Shown: piece after piece, positions 8,924-21,249 of the stretch
How the letters are laid out: each line of letters starts with the position of its first letter
Numbering within the stretch: the first letter of the stretch is position 1
Assembly: GCA_030052745.1 (NCBI GenBank)
Contig: JANBVO010000014.1
Span: 1-64,000 of the forward strand
Origin: Pleurostoma richardsiae
Taxonomy: Eukaryota > Ascomycota > Sordariomycetes > Calosphaeriales > Pleurostomataceae
Direction of reading: 5' to 3'
DNA: 64,000 bases
The notes under the pieces: generated by a model
The model's database searches: none
What the model saw: only the letters and a program-made list of their open reading frames with translations
Told to the model about the DNA's origin: nothing
Translations under genes and position numbers: made by a program

Positions 8924-11900
8924 TCAGCGGGCGGCTTGAGGAGCCGCCAGGCCGTTCTGCTGCTGCCCCCTCCGCACAATGTAGTCCCTGTTTTCAATCG
9001 TCACGCTCTTCGTCATATGGTTGACCTTGTACACTCCGACCAGTCTCGCGGCCAGCTCAAACATGTTGTTTCGCAACGAGATAACAATGAATTGCGCGTT
9101 CTTCGTCCTCTCCTTGATATAATTCGCAACGATGGAGACCTGTTTTCCCCCAAGTCAGCACTAGCCCTTCATCCATGACGGAGGAGTAGAAGTCATCAAC
9201 TTACATTCCGGAAGTCCAGCGCAGCGTCGATCTCGTCCATGACATACAGCGGTGTAGGCTTGTAGTGGTGAAGGGCAAAGACCAGTGCCAGACTGCTCAG
9301 TGTCTTCTCGCCACCAGACAAGTTGCTAATGTTCTTCCACGACTTCTTAGGCGGCATGACGCTGAAGAGGATGCCCTCGGAGAACGGGTCAAGCGAGTCG
9401 ACGAGTTCAAGCTCAGCATTGCCACCCATTGTGATCATCTGATACATCTCCTTGAGGCGAAGCGAGATGATGCTGAAGCCCTCCATGAAGCCTTCAAGCC
9501 GCATACGGCGAAGGTCATCGCAGCGCTTCTTCGCCGCATCGCGCTGAGCAACGGCGCTTGCGAGATCCGATGAGCGAGCTGCGTGCTCCTCGACTCGACG
9601 ACGGTACTCGGCCAGAACGCCGAGATCGACGTTGACGTTCTGCGTCTTTTCTTCCAGCAAAGCAATCTCGCCTTTCAGAGTCTCCTTGTTCATATCGGCA
9701 AGTTCATCCTTGCTATATTGGGGAAGTCGAAGAGCCGCTTTGCGGTTCCCGATGACCGTCGTCTCTGCCTCCTCGGGATCTCCCGTTGTGTCCCCGTGCG
9801 CCACTTCCGAGTTGTCTCCAGTGCCTGCGGTGTCATCCTGGGTCTGAACCTCGGCGTTTGATTTTGGTGCACTTCCTGCCTCGAGGTCGTTGATGTCCTG
9901 GAGGACAAGCTTGGACAGCTTATCTTCCCAGTAGCGGAGTCGTTTCTGATTCTCGACCAGGACCTTCTGGTTTTCCTCGAGCTTGTTGCGCATCTCAATC
10001 TCAACTGCCCGTGTCTCATTTAGCTCGGCTGTCTTCTCGTCCAATTCTGCTTTCAGCTGGGCCAGCTCTTGCTTCTTGACGGATAGACCTTCCTGGGCTT
10101 CCTCCACTCGGCTTCTAAATGACTCTGCCTTGTCACCCTGGTTCTGGATCTCCTGCTCAAGCTTATTGAGCTCGCGAACAGCAGCGTCAAGATCTTTCGT
10201 GGCCTTGGCGTGATCCTTCTCCAGCTTTGCCTTCTGCTTTTCGGTCTTGACCTTCTTGACCTCCGCGTTCGACGTCTCCTCGTTTTGAGATGCAATCTCC
10301 TCCTTGAGCGAATCGACCTTCTGCTTTTGTGCTCGGAGTTTCTCGCCGCCAACTTCCATGATCTTGTCCTGCAAAGCCTTGATCTCGTCCTCAACAGTGG
10401 CTGTTTCGCCATGGAGCTTCTCGACCTCTTTGTTGAGTTTGGCGACCTCTTTCTCCAGAACAAGATTACGGCTGTCGTCCGTCTTGGAGGGCTGGTGTTC
10501 CTTGCTGAGCTCCTTGATGCGGCGCTGAGCATCAGCCAGATTCCTCGAAGCGCTTTCGATCTCAAGGTTGAGCTTTTGCATCTTGGTCTCCAGCTTGGGG
10601 ATCTGGTCCGTCAGCTGCCGGAGCTTGGTCTCCTGCTCCCGTTGATACTCTTGAAACTCCTGGAACTTCTGCTCCAGTGCCTCGAGGTCGGTCTCAAGCT
10701 TGCCGACTTGCTCCTTGGTGACGCCTGCGACGAGTTTGGATGACATCAAACCCTTCTTCTTCGAGGTGCCACCTCCAGACATGGTACCAGACTTGTCGAT
10801 CAATTCTCCGTCAAGCGTAACAACTCGCCATCGCCTGGCGCCATATGCAATCCTATTCGCCTGGGCCAGGTCATTGGCGACCAGCGTGTCCTGGAGAGCG
10901 TGGTAGAAAGCGGGCCGGAAGCGTTCCTCCTTAGCCTGTATCAGGTCGAACAGCCGTGGAGCATTCTCTGGTGTCTGAATGGGAGACATGTCACGGGCAC
11001 GAAGCTTGTCCAGGCACATGAAATTGCCGCGCCCCAGATTCGTCTTCCGGAGGTATTCGATGCATTGCTGGCCGGCCTCGACGGTATCGGTGACGAAGTT
11101 GTCGAGGGCACCGCATGCAGTGGATATGGCGACATCGTACTTCTGGTCGATCGTTCCCAGGTTGCCAAGACGGCCATGGAAACCATCGATACGGCCAGAC
11201 TCCTTCATGCGCATCAAGGCCGTCAGGACATTGCCCTGGGTCTGGGTCGCCGACAGGTTAGACCGAGCCTCATCTGTCTTTTGACGAGAGTTCGAGAGCT
11301 TAGCTCTCCACTTGGGTTCCTGCTGAGAAAGTGTGTCGAGCTCCGCCTCGGCATTCCGCGCTTCCTGCTCCAGCTCGGCCTTCTCGGCCTGGCATGCCTT
11401 CAATTCTTCCTGCTTGGCCGCACGGCTCTCCTCAATGGCGGCCATCTTTGCCTGCATCTCTTCGAGGGCCACGGCTCCAGCATTGGCCTTCTCCCTGAGA
11501 ATTGACATCTCACTCTCGGCAACGGCGATGGCGGACTGCTTCTGGTTGATCTTTTCCTTCCATGGTTCGAGCGATTTCTGTTTCGCGGCGATCTGGTCGG
11601 AATATGCTTGAGTTTTGCCCTTGAGGTTCTCCCGGATGTTGCCGAGCTGAGCTTCCTCGTCCTTCAGCTGCTGTTCAAGGGTTGCGATCTCCTGGGCGCG
11701 GGATTCGATCTCCTCAGCGCATCGTCGGATGGTCTCCTCGCCCTCGGAAGCTGCAGCTTCGGCGTTCGCAATCGTCTTCTCGAGCTTCTTGCGCTTGTCT
11801 GACAGGAATTTGCGCTTCTCGTCGAACTTGACGCGTTCCTGTTCGAACTTGGCCATCTCCTTGGCCAAGGCCTGGGTTTCCTTCTCCTGCGCCTCATATT

Positions 11901-13473
11901 CCTTACTACTCTTGGAATACGTCTTCTGCAGCTGCTTGATGACTTGCTCACTGCCATTGTGCTTCTCGAGCTCGTCGTCCAGTTGTGCCTGCATCTGGCC
12001 GATCGCCTCTTCGGTTACGGCCAGATTGTCGTTGCATTCGCTAATGTACAGCTGATACAAGGCGGACTGCTTCATAGCCAGCTCGTTTTCGTCACGGATA
12101 TACGCAACAGCCTTCTCTTTTTTGTCTTCAAGGCTGTTCTTCTCCTTTTCGACATGCTGGACGCGACCGCTCTTCTCCATGCATACCTCATTGAGGGTCT
12201 CAACCTCGTTGGCGGACTCCTCAATCGGAGCCTTGTACTTAGATGTTCCTATGATATCCTCTAGGTACTCCAGCAGGCCATCTTCGTGCTCGTTCGCAGC
12301 TTTCGGTTTCATTTGCGCGATGGACTCGACCTCACCCTGGAGAATGAGAAAGCGCTTATGATCTAGGTCGACACCGCGCTCGCGCAGCAGTGTCGTGACC
12401 GTCGTGAAGTTGGAGGTCTTGCCGTTGATGTAGTACGTGCTCGAGTTGTTCCGGAATGCCTTGCGTGAGATCACCAGATCGGAATCAGGAATAACAGTAT
12501 GGCCACCACCCCCGGGCTGGAATTCACTCTGTCAGCTCGATGGACTAGTATGAAACCAGGAAGGCAGTGAAGGGGAACTTACCTGGTCCATGACTTCCTG
12601 GAAGTGAACGGCGACCTCACAATAGTCAAGGCTGGGATACTGCGCCGAGTTGTGAATCAAGGCAGACAGCTTTCCCTGTCTCATCTTGCTGGCACGGAAT
12701 CCAAAGACGAACAGCAGGGAGTCAATGACGTTGGACTTGCCAGAACCGTTGGGACCAACCACCGAGGAAAAGGATGCGTGAAAGGGCCCAACTTCCTGGA
12801 CGCCAGCATAGCTCTTGAAGTTCGTGAGGATAAGGTAGGTAATAACGATGCGGGCCTTTGGTGCTGAGTCTTCCACGATAGGCACGGTCATGGTGCGCGA
12901 CTTGAGGACGATATCCATGGGCTTTTCCAGGATCGTGTCCAAGGGCTTGACGGGCTTGACGGCCAGCAGCGTCTCGTCTGGAGACCGCCGCTGCTCGTTG
13001 ACGCCAGATATAGTGATGTCAGCGAGAGGAGTGTGAAGCTCTGCAGGCTCGGGGGAAGCAGACGGCTTGGGAGTAGGCAATGGCGGTTCTAAATCCGGGG
13101 CCGTGGGCGTCGACGCCTTCGTGGCTCGCGGTGCTACACTCTTCCTCTTCCTGGGGGACGCCTTCTTCACCGGTTCCTCTGCCTCCGCAATCGCTGTCTG
13201 GTTCTCCGGGTCGAAGTTTTCGCTCGGTTCGGCTATAGAAGCTGCGACGCTCTTCCTCGGCCTGCCAGGCCTCCGCGGCGTCGTCGGGGCTACATCGCTT
13301 GCTGTCGTCCTTCGTCTTCCGGCGGTAGACTTGCGCGGACTCCTAGAGGGCGCTGGCGCAAAATCATCTTCGCTATCCTCGGCGACCTTCTGGTTGTCGT
13401 CCATCATCTCATCGTCGGAGTCGACAACAACCTGCCGGCGCGTCGCAACGCGACGAGATTGTCGCGTGGCCAT
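8924..13473 (-). CDS. SMC4: Condensin subunit SMC4, 3 exons
   Basis: This is the structural maintenance of chromosomes ATPase of condensin, acting in the nucleus in mitotic chromosome compaction. Exons are 12583-13473, 9205-12516 and 8924-9139, with introns of 66 and 65 nt, giving 1472 residues. The N-terminus is a long basic/acidic disordered tail with PRRPGRPRK. It is followed by the head with Walker A (GPNGSGKSNVID), a coiled coil, a hinge (around GFHGRLGNLGTID to ..SGTMSGGGTSKKKG), the second coiled coil, the signature LSGGEKTLSSLAL and Walker B LYVMDEIDAALDFRN. An acidic insert near residues 1160-1230 breaks the second coil. Splicing supplies PGGGGHTVIPDS at the first junction and the C-terminal NMFELAARLVGVYK block at the second. 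Start chosen at MATRQSRR, which opens the conserved basic tail; an upstream in-frame ATG at 13521 is less likely. Confidence 0.95.
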
Positions 13474-13950
13474 GGCGCAAGTAGAGAAAAGGGTATGGTC
13501 GCAAAAAAGAGGATGAAGCAATCACCAAAGGAAGTTCAAAGAGCACGATATGTCACCTGTTGTCTGGTTTGAAAGAGGGCGCTACTGTTCCGCAACTCTG
13601 CAGCACTTTGACGATGGGAGTGTTTGTTTGTGGGCGCGGACTGCCGTGTTGCTCCCATCCCCCACTGTTGACTTTGGATCGGCCGGTTTGTAAACAAACG
13701 CGAGCCACACCTGCAAGCCACGCGGAAAACGCGCTAGTTAGGTACGTAGGTACTGTACCTGTCGTATGCCCCCCACCTCCAACTTCCACGGCCTCGAGAA
13801 ATGCATATTGAATTCAATTCGCAAATTCTTTGCATTTTCGGATCCATTCAACTAACGGTGGCTCTGTATCCCCAAACCTTCATCGGATCCGCAAATTGTA
13901 CTCGGTACAGTGCGGCTGCCCTCTTTCTGTGAAGCAAGACCCAGAGAGAT
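13474..13950. promoter_or_regulatory. Divergent promoter between SMC4 and the ELYS-domain gene
   Basis: This 477-bp spacer lies between two divergent housekeeping genes. It contains a cluster of GGTAC units at 13738-13760 that includes the perfect 11-nt palindrome GGTACTGTACC at 13749-13759. The same palindrome recurs in the VPS41/APC1 divergent promoter at 56623-56633. No coding frame is convincing. Confidence 0.5.
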
Positions 13951-15028
13951 ATGGACTACACAAAAGTTCACGAGGTATTCGGCGCCGAACTGGGCACGCC
14001 GTATGATCAGGACCTGGTACGGGAGCTCGAGGTGTTCAGGAAGAGCTTCCATGGCGTCCTGTTCATCGACCGCGTCCTCAAGGCGCTGGGCGTTGCGAAA
14101 GGTCCGTCGCACACGCGCAATGCGCCTCACCCCAGCTGATGGAGAAGAGAAGAGCTGACAGCTGCGCCGAAACAGCCAAGGCATACCCGCCGCGCGGCGA
14201 GAGCGGCCTCCATACCCTCCACCAGCAGATATGCGAAAGTGGAATGACTACCCACCATAAGCTCTCCGTCTTCTACTACCTCCTCCTCGACTTCGATGAC
14301 AGACTTGGCCTGGCAGGCGCGAAGAGCAAGGCGGCGCGCTTTGCTGAGGCATCGGGCCTCCCGAGGAAGTACCAGATCTTCATGGAAGGATTGTGGTACA
14401 TGGACCGCCAGCGATTTCCGGTGGGTAGCGGGCTGAACGCACCATGGTGGTCGTAGCAGCAGAGCTTGCTAACCCGCAATTGGCGCTGCAGCTTGCGGTA
14501 GAGTTCCTCTGCCACCCGTCTCTCCTACCTGAGTTCGCCGACGATATCATCGCTGTCCTCGTCCGCCACGCCGAGAACAACGACTACAGCCTAGCGCTCG
14601 CATACTTCCACGCTGTCCAGCCGGTGCTCAGGACCTCGGCGGCACTAGAGCTTCTCTTCGGCGCCTTGGCGCGAACGAGTGTCACTGAGGCGTTCTACTT
14701 TTCGCGCACACACCCGGAGAGCACCCGCCAGCAGCTCTTCCACCGCCTGATATCGGCGGTGCTTGACGGGCGGGGCAGTCAGGATGTGGCCACCCGTGCG
14801 TCGGAGCTGGTCAGCCTACCTCTTCAGCCGGTCGAAGAGCGGTGGTTCGAGGAATACCTTACGGCGGGCGACGGCAGGAAGCTGAAAAAGTCGCAGGATA
14901 CGTTGGTGATGCGAAAGGTCATCACTGGCCGGCACGACCAGTCATTGTCGGAGAAGAGCCTTGGTGGGCAGTGGGGCATTGTCTTCGAAGGCTTCAAAAA
15001 TGGCTTGGGCGGGCGGATCGACTCGTGA
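13951..15028 (+). CDS. ELYS-domain protein (nuclear pore complex assembly), 3 exons
   Basis: This is a fungal ELYS-like protein. The domain occurs in animal ELYS and fission yeast Ely5 and links nucleoporins of the Y-complex. Exon 1 is 13951-14101 and exon 2 starts at 14176 after a 74-nt intron. Exon 2 ends near 14420, followed by a very short intron to about 14464 (donor GTGGGT, branch CTGAAC, acceptor CAGAG), and exon 3 ends at 15028. An alternative pair, donor GTAGCG at 14425 with acceptor at 14455-14462, also keeps frame. The product is about 310-315 residues. Typical ELYS helices are visible: MTTHHKLSVFYYLLLDFD, GLPRKYQIFMEGLWYMDR and EFLCHPSLLPEFADDIIAVL. It is divergent from SMC4. Domain identity is good; the second junction is uncertain. 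Confidence 0.78.
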
Positions 15029-15657
15029 AGGAAGGGGGTGGACACAATGTATGAGTATCACGAGCGCATCTTTCACTGCATGGCGATGGCGTTTTATGCG
15101 AGGCGTTCTTTTGAGGGGGCTCCGGCCTGTCTGCCTAGGACCGTCTCTGGTCGTCAGGCCCGGCGCGAACTACATAGGTTGACGTTCGAGTGTATATCCA
15201 ACAACTCGGCAGCAGCGCAAGTTCAAGTCTATCGCGGCACCAGGGGAGCGTGGGCGGGACGTTGACAGCTTTTAAACCAGCAGCTGCCAACTTAAGAATC
15301 ACTCTGATGGCCTCGGCTGCCTTCGAATACTCCTATCTCGCTTTCGAAATCTGAACTGTGCCTCCTCGTAGAAGGCACTCCAGCGGTGCTGACTGATTCA
15401 TCGGTGATAGCTTGGCTATTCCTTTGATTTCAATCAGTATGTTGCTGAAATTTCGTGAACCGTACATACAAACAATAATCGGCCCCAATCTATGTGCCTA
15501 GTAAGACAGTATGGTGCTCGAGGTTACACAAGCATAGAGGGTATTCAGTTAATCCCGAGAGTTTGCCGTCCCCTCTTCGCCAACAACTCCAAAAGATACA
15601 TGGTTGTTTTCTCCAATCCGCAGACGCCGACGATATGAGGTGGAACAACCCTTAGCT
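15029..15657. other. Intergenic, convergent 3' ends
   Basis: These 629 bases lie between the 3' end of the ELYS-domain gene (+) and the 3' end of a Zn2Cys6 factor gene (-). I see no coding frame with family features, no tRNA and no repeat. Presumably it is 3' untranslated sequence and terminators of both genes. Confidence 0.5.
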
Positions 15658-18211
15658 TCAAGCCGTTCCGCAATACGAGTCCAAATCCGCAAACAATTGA
15701 TTCCAGCCGCTCCAACCGTCCGTCATGCCAACGTTGCCCATCAAGTCATCCCACAGCCCGTCTAGCCCGAGGTCCTGTTCAGCGGTCACGGACTGCGGGA
15801 GCATCTCGTAGCCGTTCTGTGCGGCGCTGTGGCTATCCGCTTCGATCTCCGGGCGCGTAGGCTGCGCTTCCACGGCAGAGCTCCTACCGCCATCTATCCC
15901 AGTCACGGCAGTGTCGACGCCCTGGACACGGTACCGCTTCAGCACGTCCACAAGTGAGCGGACAAGCCCCGCCGCGACGGTGGACTCCTCTCCGGCAACA
16001 GCAAGGACGCGACACGCATCTGTCAAGAGAGTGTGCGTGTCCGTATCCTCAGGCTGGCTTTCAACACAGTACGTGCCTCCCGTGCCGTTGGCGACGCGAC
16101 CAGAGGTCAGGCCTACGTTCAGGGCCAGGACCGTGCAGGCCATGAACATGTGGTTGATGACAGCTCCCAGGCGGTGCGAGGACGGTCCTGCCGAGACCCT
16201 CTTCCTGCCGCTCCCATTGCCGTTGGCGCTGGTCATATCAAGGCCCAGAGACTTCTCCAGCAAGCCAGTTGCGATAGACAGCACCGTGCGGGCCGACCGC
16301 AGGCAGATTTCCCGTGAGTATGCATACCGCGAGTCAGTGGTGCTCTGCAGTAGAAAAGGCCGATGCAGGCGAGACCGCCGGGACAAGAAGCCGAGGTGGA
16401 TGATGGCGCGCTGAAGTTCGAGATGCCGGATGGATTCGGGAGGTATGGGCGCGTTGACGCGAAGGAATGGCGGCAGGTCGCAAAGGCCCTGCTCAAAGAG
16501 GCGGTCCAGAGCGAGAACTTTATTGTAGTCAAGTATGTCAGCTTCGGGGCTACCGGGTTCTTTTGCGTCCATGATTGACCGTATGATCTCCGCCAGGCGG
16601 ATTCGTTGAATGAAGCACGACATCTGCGTCGGCGTATTGAGCGGTGATGTGGTAGTATCATCACACAATGCTAGGTCGTTGTCATTGAGGTTGCGCGGGT
16701 ATTTCACGTTCATGTGGCGAGGCGATATCGAGTAGGTGCCATCCACAGGGCCGCCCATGAAGCCAAGAAGCCTGCAAGAGTATAAGCCACGGAGTTCCGG
16801 GGAGGGGACGAGCAGGATCACTTTACCAGTCTGTGGCAGCAAGATGCCACCATATCCTCCGCTTGATCTCCCTTGTGACTAAGTCGTCGTTCTGCTCTGA
16901 TCTTGGGCTGTCGACAATGTGCAGAGAGAGCTCGCGGGCGACGCTCACGGAGCAGTTGTGTAGAAACCGAAAGCTCGCAGAGCAGCCGTCAACATTGTAG
17001 ATGAGGTAGGCCAAGATCGACCAGGCCTGGACGCCCTCAAGGCACGGGCGTCCAATCCTCATAGACTCATTCAAGATGTCCCATGCCGTTCTGCGCCAAG
17101 CCAAGGCGGCGCGCGCTGCATTCTCACTAGACTTGAGGTCTGCGTGAAGCTGGGCATCTTTGTGCCAGAAATAGGCACTAGTCGAGGCTATGGTGAGAAT
17201 CAGGGCCGCTTCAGCCGGCCGGACCTCTTGCCCCTGGGATAGGCGAGCATAGAACTCGATGATGAGGGCCCGTGCCGAGGACTCGTGAACGATGGGAAGG
17301 AGATGGTAGGCATGATCGGTGAAATCATCTAAGAGAAGCAAGGCTTCTTCCCTCGTCATCATATGGATAACTCGTCGCCCAGAATCCAGGTCTCCCTGGA
17401 TGCTGGTGGAGTTGACCGCTGCATCCTCACGACCACCGGTGAGAAACGCGCTCGCGGCCACCTTAAAGCCGAAGCACCCATATTGTCCAGGGGCCTAGAA
17501 TAACGTGAAGTCAGCATGCTCTATCACTTGATACAGGGGTCACCTCCGGGTTGGCCACACCATAAAGTCATCTTGCGACAGCTGTGTGTAGCTATTGTCC
17601 AGCATCTTCGCCGTCTGATGATGCTCGCTCTCAAGTATAGACGACACCGGAGTGTGGCCGGCACTCGGATATCGATTTGCGCCTCTAGCACGGCTTTGCG
17701 CCTCGACGACATCTGTGGGTGAGCCCGCGGATTGTCCCTTGCTGCTTGCAAACACTGCCTGCTCGAGGCTCCGGAGCCTTTCCAGGAGTACATCGTTGGG
17801 CAAAGCAGGGAAACTAGAAGGGCCTCTGTCAGCACTGCCTTTCAAGACACCCTTGCCAGTGGCGCGGTTGTGCCATCCAGTGGCACCACGGTCAGCCTCT
17901 GATCGTACAGGCTAACCCTGTGATACGTCCACCATTAGGGGACCTGTACCGTAGGATGCAGGCAGACCCCCATGAGCCTCGGGGTGGGTTCATTGGCCGA
18001 CATCTCCCCATACATACCTCGTACGAGTGGCCGTCCCGGGTCCGGGCTGCCCTGTGCACGTCAAGCCGCGAGTGACGCAGCTCGAACATGGTACTTCTCG
18101 GTCGCACTTGAGCTTCTTCTTCCGGCAGAAGTCGCACGAAGTCTGGGGCTGCCTCCGCCGGGGCTGATGCTCCTCGGAGGCACCAGGCTCCTTCCGCTTC
18201 ATGCTCATCAT
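15658..18211 (-). CDS. Zn(II)2Cys6 transcription factor with fungal-specific regulatory domain, 4 exons
   Basis: Exons read as 18018-18211, 17561-17813, 16827-17494 and 15658-16771, giving 742 residues with frame kept at each junction. Exon 1 carries the binuclear cluster CDFCRKKKLKCDREVPCSSC..C (C26, C29, C36, C42, C45, C52 counted from the ATG at 18211) after a basic N-terminus. Exon 2 opens with a short heptad-like linker (LPNDVLLERLRSLEQAVFAS). Exons 3-4 hold the fungal-specific transcription factor domain, with the typical EIKRRIWWHLAATDW junction and FMGGPVDGTY. The 204-nt first intron is long for this window and could hide a small exon; the exon 2 to 3 junction (donor GTGTGG at 17560) is the weakest. 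It is divergent from the MFS transporter at 18761, a common regulator-target layout, so it may control that transporter. The ligand is unknown. Confidence 0.85.
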
Positions 18212-18760
18212 TCTGTACCAGCGCGAAGAGAGGTGGGCTGTCAGATTGCTATCGGCCGAGCCCGCGGATGAAGAAGGGAGATGGCACAGAGTGTGAGAGG
18301 GCGATGGCCGGAAGTTCCGCGGAGCTCAGAAGAAAAGAAATACGGAGTCGGTCCACTTTTAGCACTAACAACTGTTCTAGTAATACCTGTGGCTAAATGT
18401 TAAGACCAGTGGCCATCATATCATCATCAGTAAGCCACCCCAGGTTTCCCAAGGGAAGGCCGGATCGTCCGGGTTGACAGGAGATGGAAGACTCTTTCTA
18501 GGGAAACGCTGAACATCACGACACAACACGATGACTCAGCATCCGCGAACCGCTCACCGTGACTGTAGATGGCCTCTTTTCTCCAAGGTGCCTGCAGCCC
18601 AGCGACCCTGGATGATCCGGAAGGAATCGCAGTCGTGGAATGTATATTAGACGTATGTATGTAGTGGGTTGGGGATCAAAGTCGAGGCATAATGCCCTGC
18701 AATAATCCCCAAGAAGCATCGTGAGCGCGTCCCGTATTGAGGCGAGAGCCAGAGAAAGCT
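18212..18760. promoter_or_regulatory. Divergent promoter between Zn2Cys6 factor and MFS transporter
   Basis: These 549 bases separate the divergent start codons of a regulator and a transporter. The region contains no convincing coding frame. It should carry the promoters of both genes. I could not pick out a clear paired CGG element by eye. Confidence 0.5.
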
Positions 18761-20274
18761 ATGGCGGTATATATGGATGCGGCAGAGTGTCGTGACAGGT
18801 AGGCTCCAGGGTAGCAGAGTTTCGGGTGGTTCTCAGATCTAAACTCTTGTCTGAGCAGTTTCCGGTCGTGGCTCGTTGTGTTTGGGGCTGCGTTGGCCCT
18901 CTTCTGCACCGTGGGCTTCGTCAACGCGTTTGGCGTGTTCCAAGAATACTATATGGAAAATCTCGAAGGCTATTCGGCATCTGACATCTCATGGATCGGC
19001 TCCGTCTCTCTCTTCGTCTTCTATGCTGGATCTGCGTTTATCGGCATCCTGGTTGACAGGATTGGACCTGCAGTACGTGCCTAAGAGAGCCAAATCATTG
19101 GGAGCAGACTATAACATCCTATTAGGTACCCCTGTATGTTGGAAGCATTGCGGAACTCGTAGCCGTGTTTATGACGTCTCTCTGCACCGAGTATTACCAG
19201 ATCTTCCTTGCACAAGCAGTCCTCCTAGGCATAAGCATGGCATTGATCATTAACCCATCGCTTGCCGTTGTTTCGCGTCGACTCGCACGTCGTCGTGGCC
19301 TGGCGCTTGGGCTGGTTCTTGGCGGGTCCTCCATTGGTGGCGTTGTCTGGCCGATCATGTTGGAACGACTTCTGAGCCATGACCAAGTGAGCTTTGGGTG
19401 GACACTGAGAGCTGTCGCCTTCACCATGATTCCTCTCCTGGCCATCGCCTGCCTCACAGTTAAGGAAGCGCCAGAAATACCACCATCTCCATCAGAGATG
19501 ATATCGGACGGTCCTGAAGCATCACAGACAGAAACGCAAGACGAAAAGCCGGTCAAGAAGAAGACCGATCTTTCCATCCTGAAGAACCCGGCTTTTGACC
19601 TGCTCTGCGCCGGCCTTGCCATTGGATACCTAGGTCTCTTTGCGCCGACGTTCTACATCTCTTCTTTCGCTATTAGCAATGGTGTTTCTTCCCAACTGGC
19701 CTTCTATCTCCTATCCGTATACAACGCGGGTTCCTTCTTTGGGCGTGTGCTCCCTGGCCACTGGGCTGACCGCTTCGGGCACTTCAATATCTGTACCCTC
19801 TCTGTCTTCGTGTCCGGAATCACAGGGTTTTGCTGGATTTCGGCGAAAAGCCCAGCTGGTCTCACAGTATGGACGTTAGCCTACGGATTTGCTTCAGGGG
19901 TAGGCATAATATCTCATCGCGACTCGCTGCATATGTCCACGAGCTGATTACTCGGTATACTACAGGCAGTTATGAGTCTACAGGGAGCCTGTGCTGGTAA
20001 GGTTGCTGGCCACCATAGCCAAGGCACGGCGGTTGGCCTCATGATCGGATCTGTTGCTGTAACGTATGGTGACAGAATCAAGTGGCGGCTAAGTTTGCGG
20101 AGTGCTGACACTTGAAGTAGGGCACTGGTTGGCACACCCATTGCAGGCCAACTCGTCGATAACTACGGCTACCTCGCACTGTCTATGTATACGGGAGCAA
20201 CACTCTTCGCCGGTGGTATCGTATGTGCCATTGCGAGATGGAAGCTGGACCATAGTGTTTTCGTGGTGGTATGA
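18761..20274 (+). CDS. MFS transporter, monocarboxylate (MCT) type, 5 exons
   Basis: Exons are 18761-18798, 18859-19072, 19126-19899, 19966-20063 and 20121-20274. All junctions are GT..AG with frame preserved, giving 425 residues. The first 12-codon exon joins to [15 protein letters not shown], the usual opening of fungal MCT-like porters. Hydrophobic segments with MFS loop motifs follow: DRIGPAVPLYVGS after TM2, [30 protein letters not shown] and a late helix [14 protein letters not shown]. The long loop after TM6 is charged (residues about 215-240). Members carry mono- or dicarboxylates, riboflavin or unknown substrates across the plasma membrane, and the substrate cannot be read here. At 425 residues it is compact, with a short N-terminal tail. 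It is divergent from the Zn2Cys6 gene. Confidence 0.85.
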
Positions 20275-21249
20275 TGGGAGAAATGGACCACCACGGCGTT
20301 AAAGGTCTTTCAGGGTGAGCCTTTTATACTGAGAGTTGGCGGGTCAGAAGTGAAGAAAGGTCCAGAAAATACCTAATATATAGACGAAAGGAAGGGGTGT
20401 TGTTTGCTATTTGTACAATATGTCATGTTATTGATTAACGTTATAGAGGCATACATTCTGGGAGAGTGACGTGCATCTACCCCGTCTCAACAACACCCTC
20501 GACTAACTTGGCCTTGGTACTTGGGTCTCTTCTCATCCCTGGGTTAGCGCCGTCCTGCGTGCATATTATTGCTGTCTTCCGACCTTACACTTTACAACAC
20601 TGCCTGAGACAAACAGACTAAGACGACCAAGTAGAATCATACGCTGCTTTCAAGATTCTATTCATACTTTTCTCATGTTGTGCTGCCTGCGAAGCGAGCT
20701 CTAGCATCTGGAAGAGCAACACTCCGAGACCTCAAGAGTGGCGGATCCTGTTGTGCTCCACTAGAAACGACGTTACCTTCAATGTAGTTCAGCAACTTAC
20801 CAATCCAAAGATATTTGTTGGCATTGCGACTTCCATGTGATCTGGAAGCTGGTGCAACCTACGCACTGTACGCGTTGGTGGACTGCTTTGAGGATGACGG
20901 CGATGTTCACCCATACTTTCTGCATGTTGGTCGCGAGGTGATGTGGCTGCGCCGCGCACCGCCTCAAGTAGGATTGACAGGGGGATGCTGCTGCCTAACA
21001 TGTACGGAATTGACCACCTCAAAACCCCTCCTGCGGCCGGGCTTGGGATCCGGATTCTGCAATCGCTTTGGGCCATCTGGATGGATGCTGCAGCTGAATA
21101 CCCTATACAACTACCTATGTAAACCGTCCCTGTTCGAATCGTTCCGTTTTGTTGTCGTTCCCAGTCTTTACTTGCGTTCTCCAAGCGATCGACAATGAAG
21201 CGTCGTAGGATCTCGCCGGTGCCCGGGCCGGAGGGAGCCCGCGGAGGTC
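20275..21249. other. Intergenic upstream of the C2H2/GDSG protein gene
   Basis: This 975-bp stretch holds the 3' flank of the MFS gene and the presumed promoter of the next gene. The open frames inside it (for example 20789-21256 minus, 20815-21198 plus) show no family features. Another frame starting at 21195 (MKRRRISPVPGPEG) runs into the next gene in a different frame and is discussed there. Confidence 0.45.

Noticed and set aside
10210-10743. Leu-rich frame antisense to SMC4
   Set aside because: It is the complement of the Glu/Lys/Gln-rich coiled coil, which always reads as Leu-rich on the other strand.
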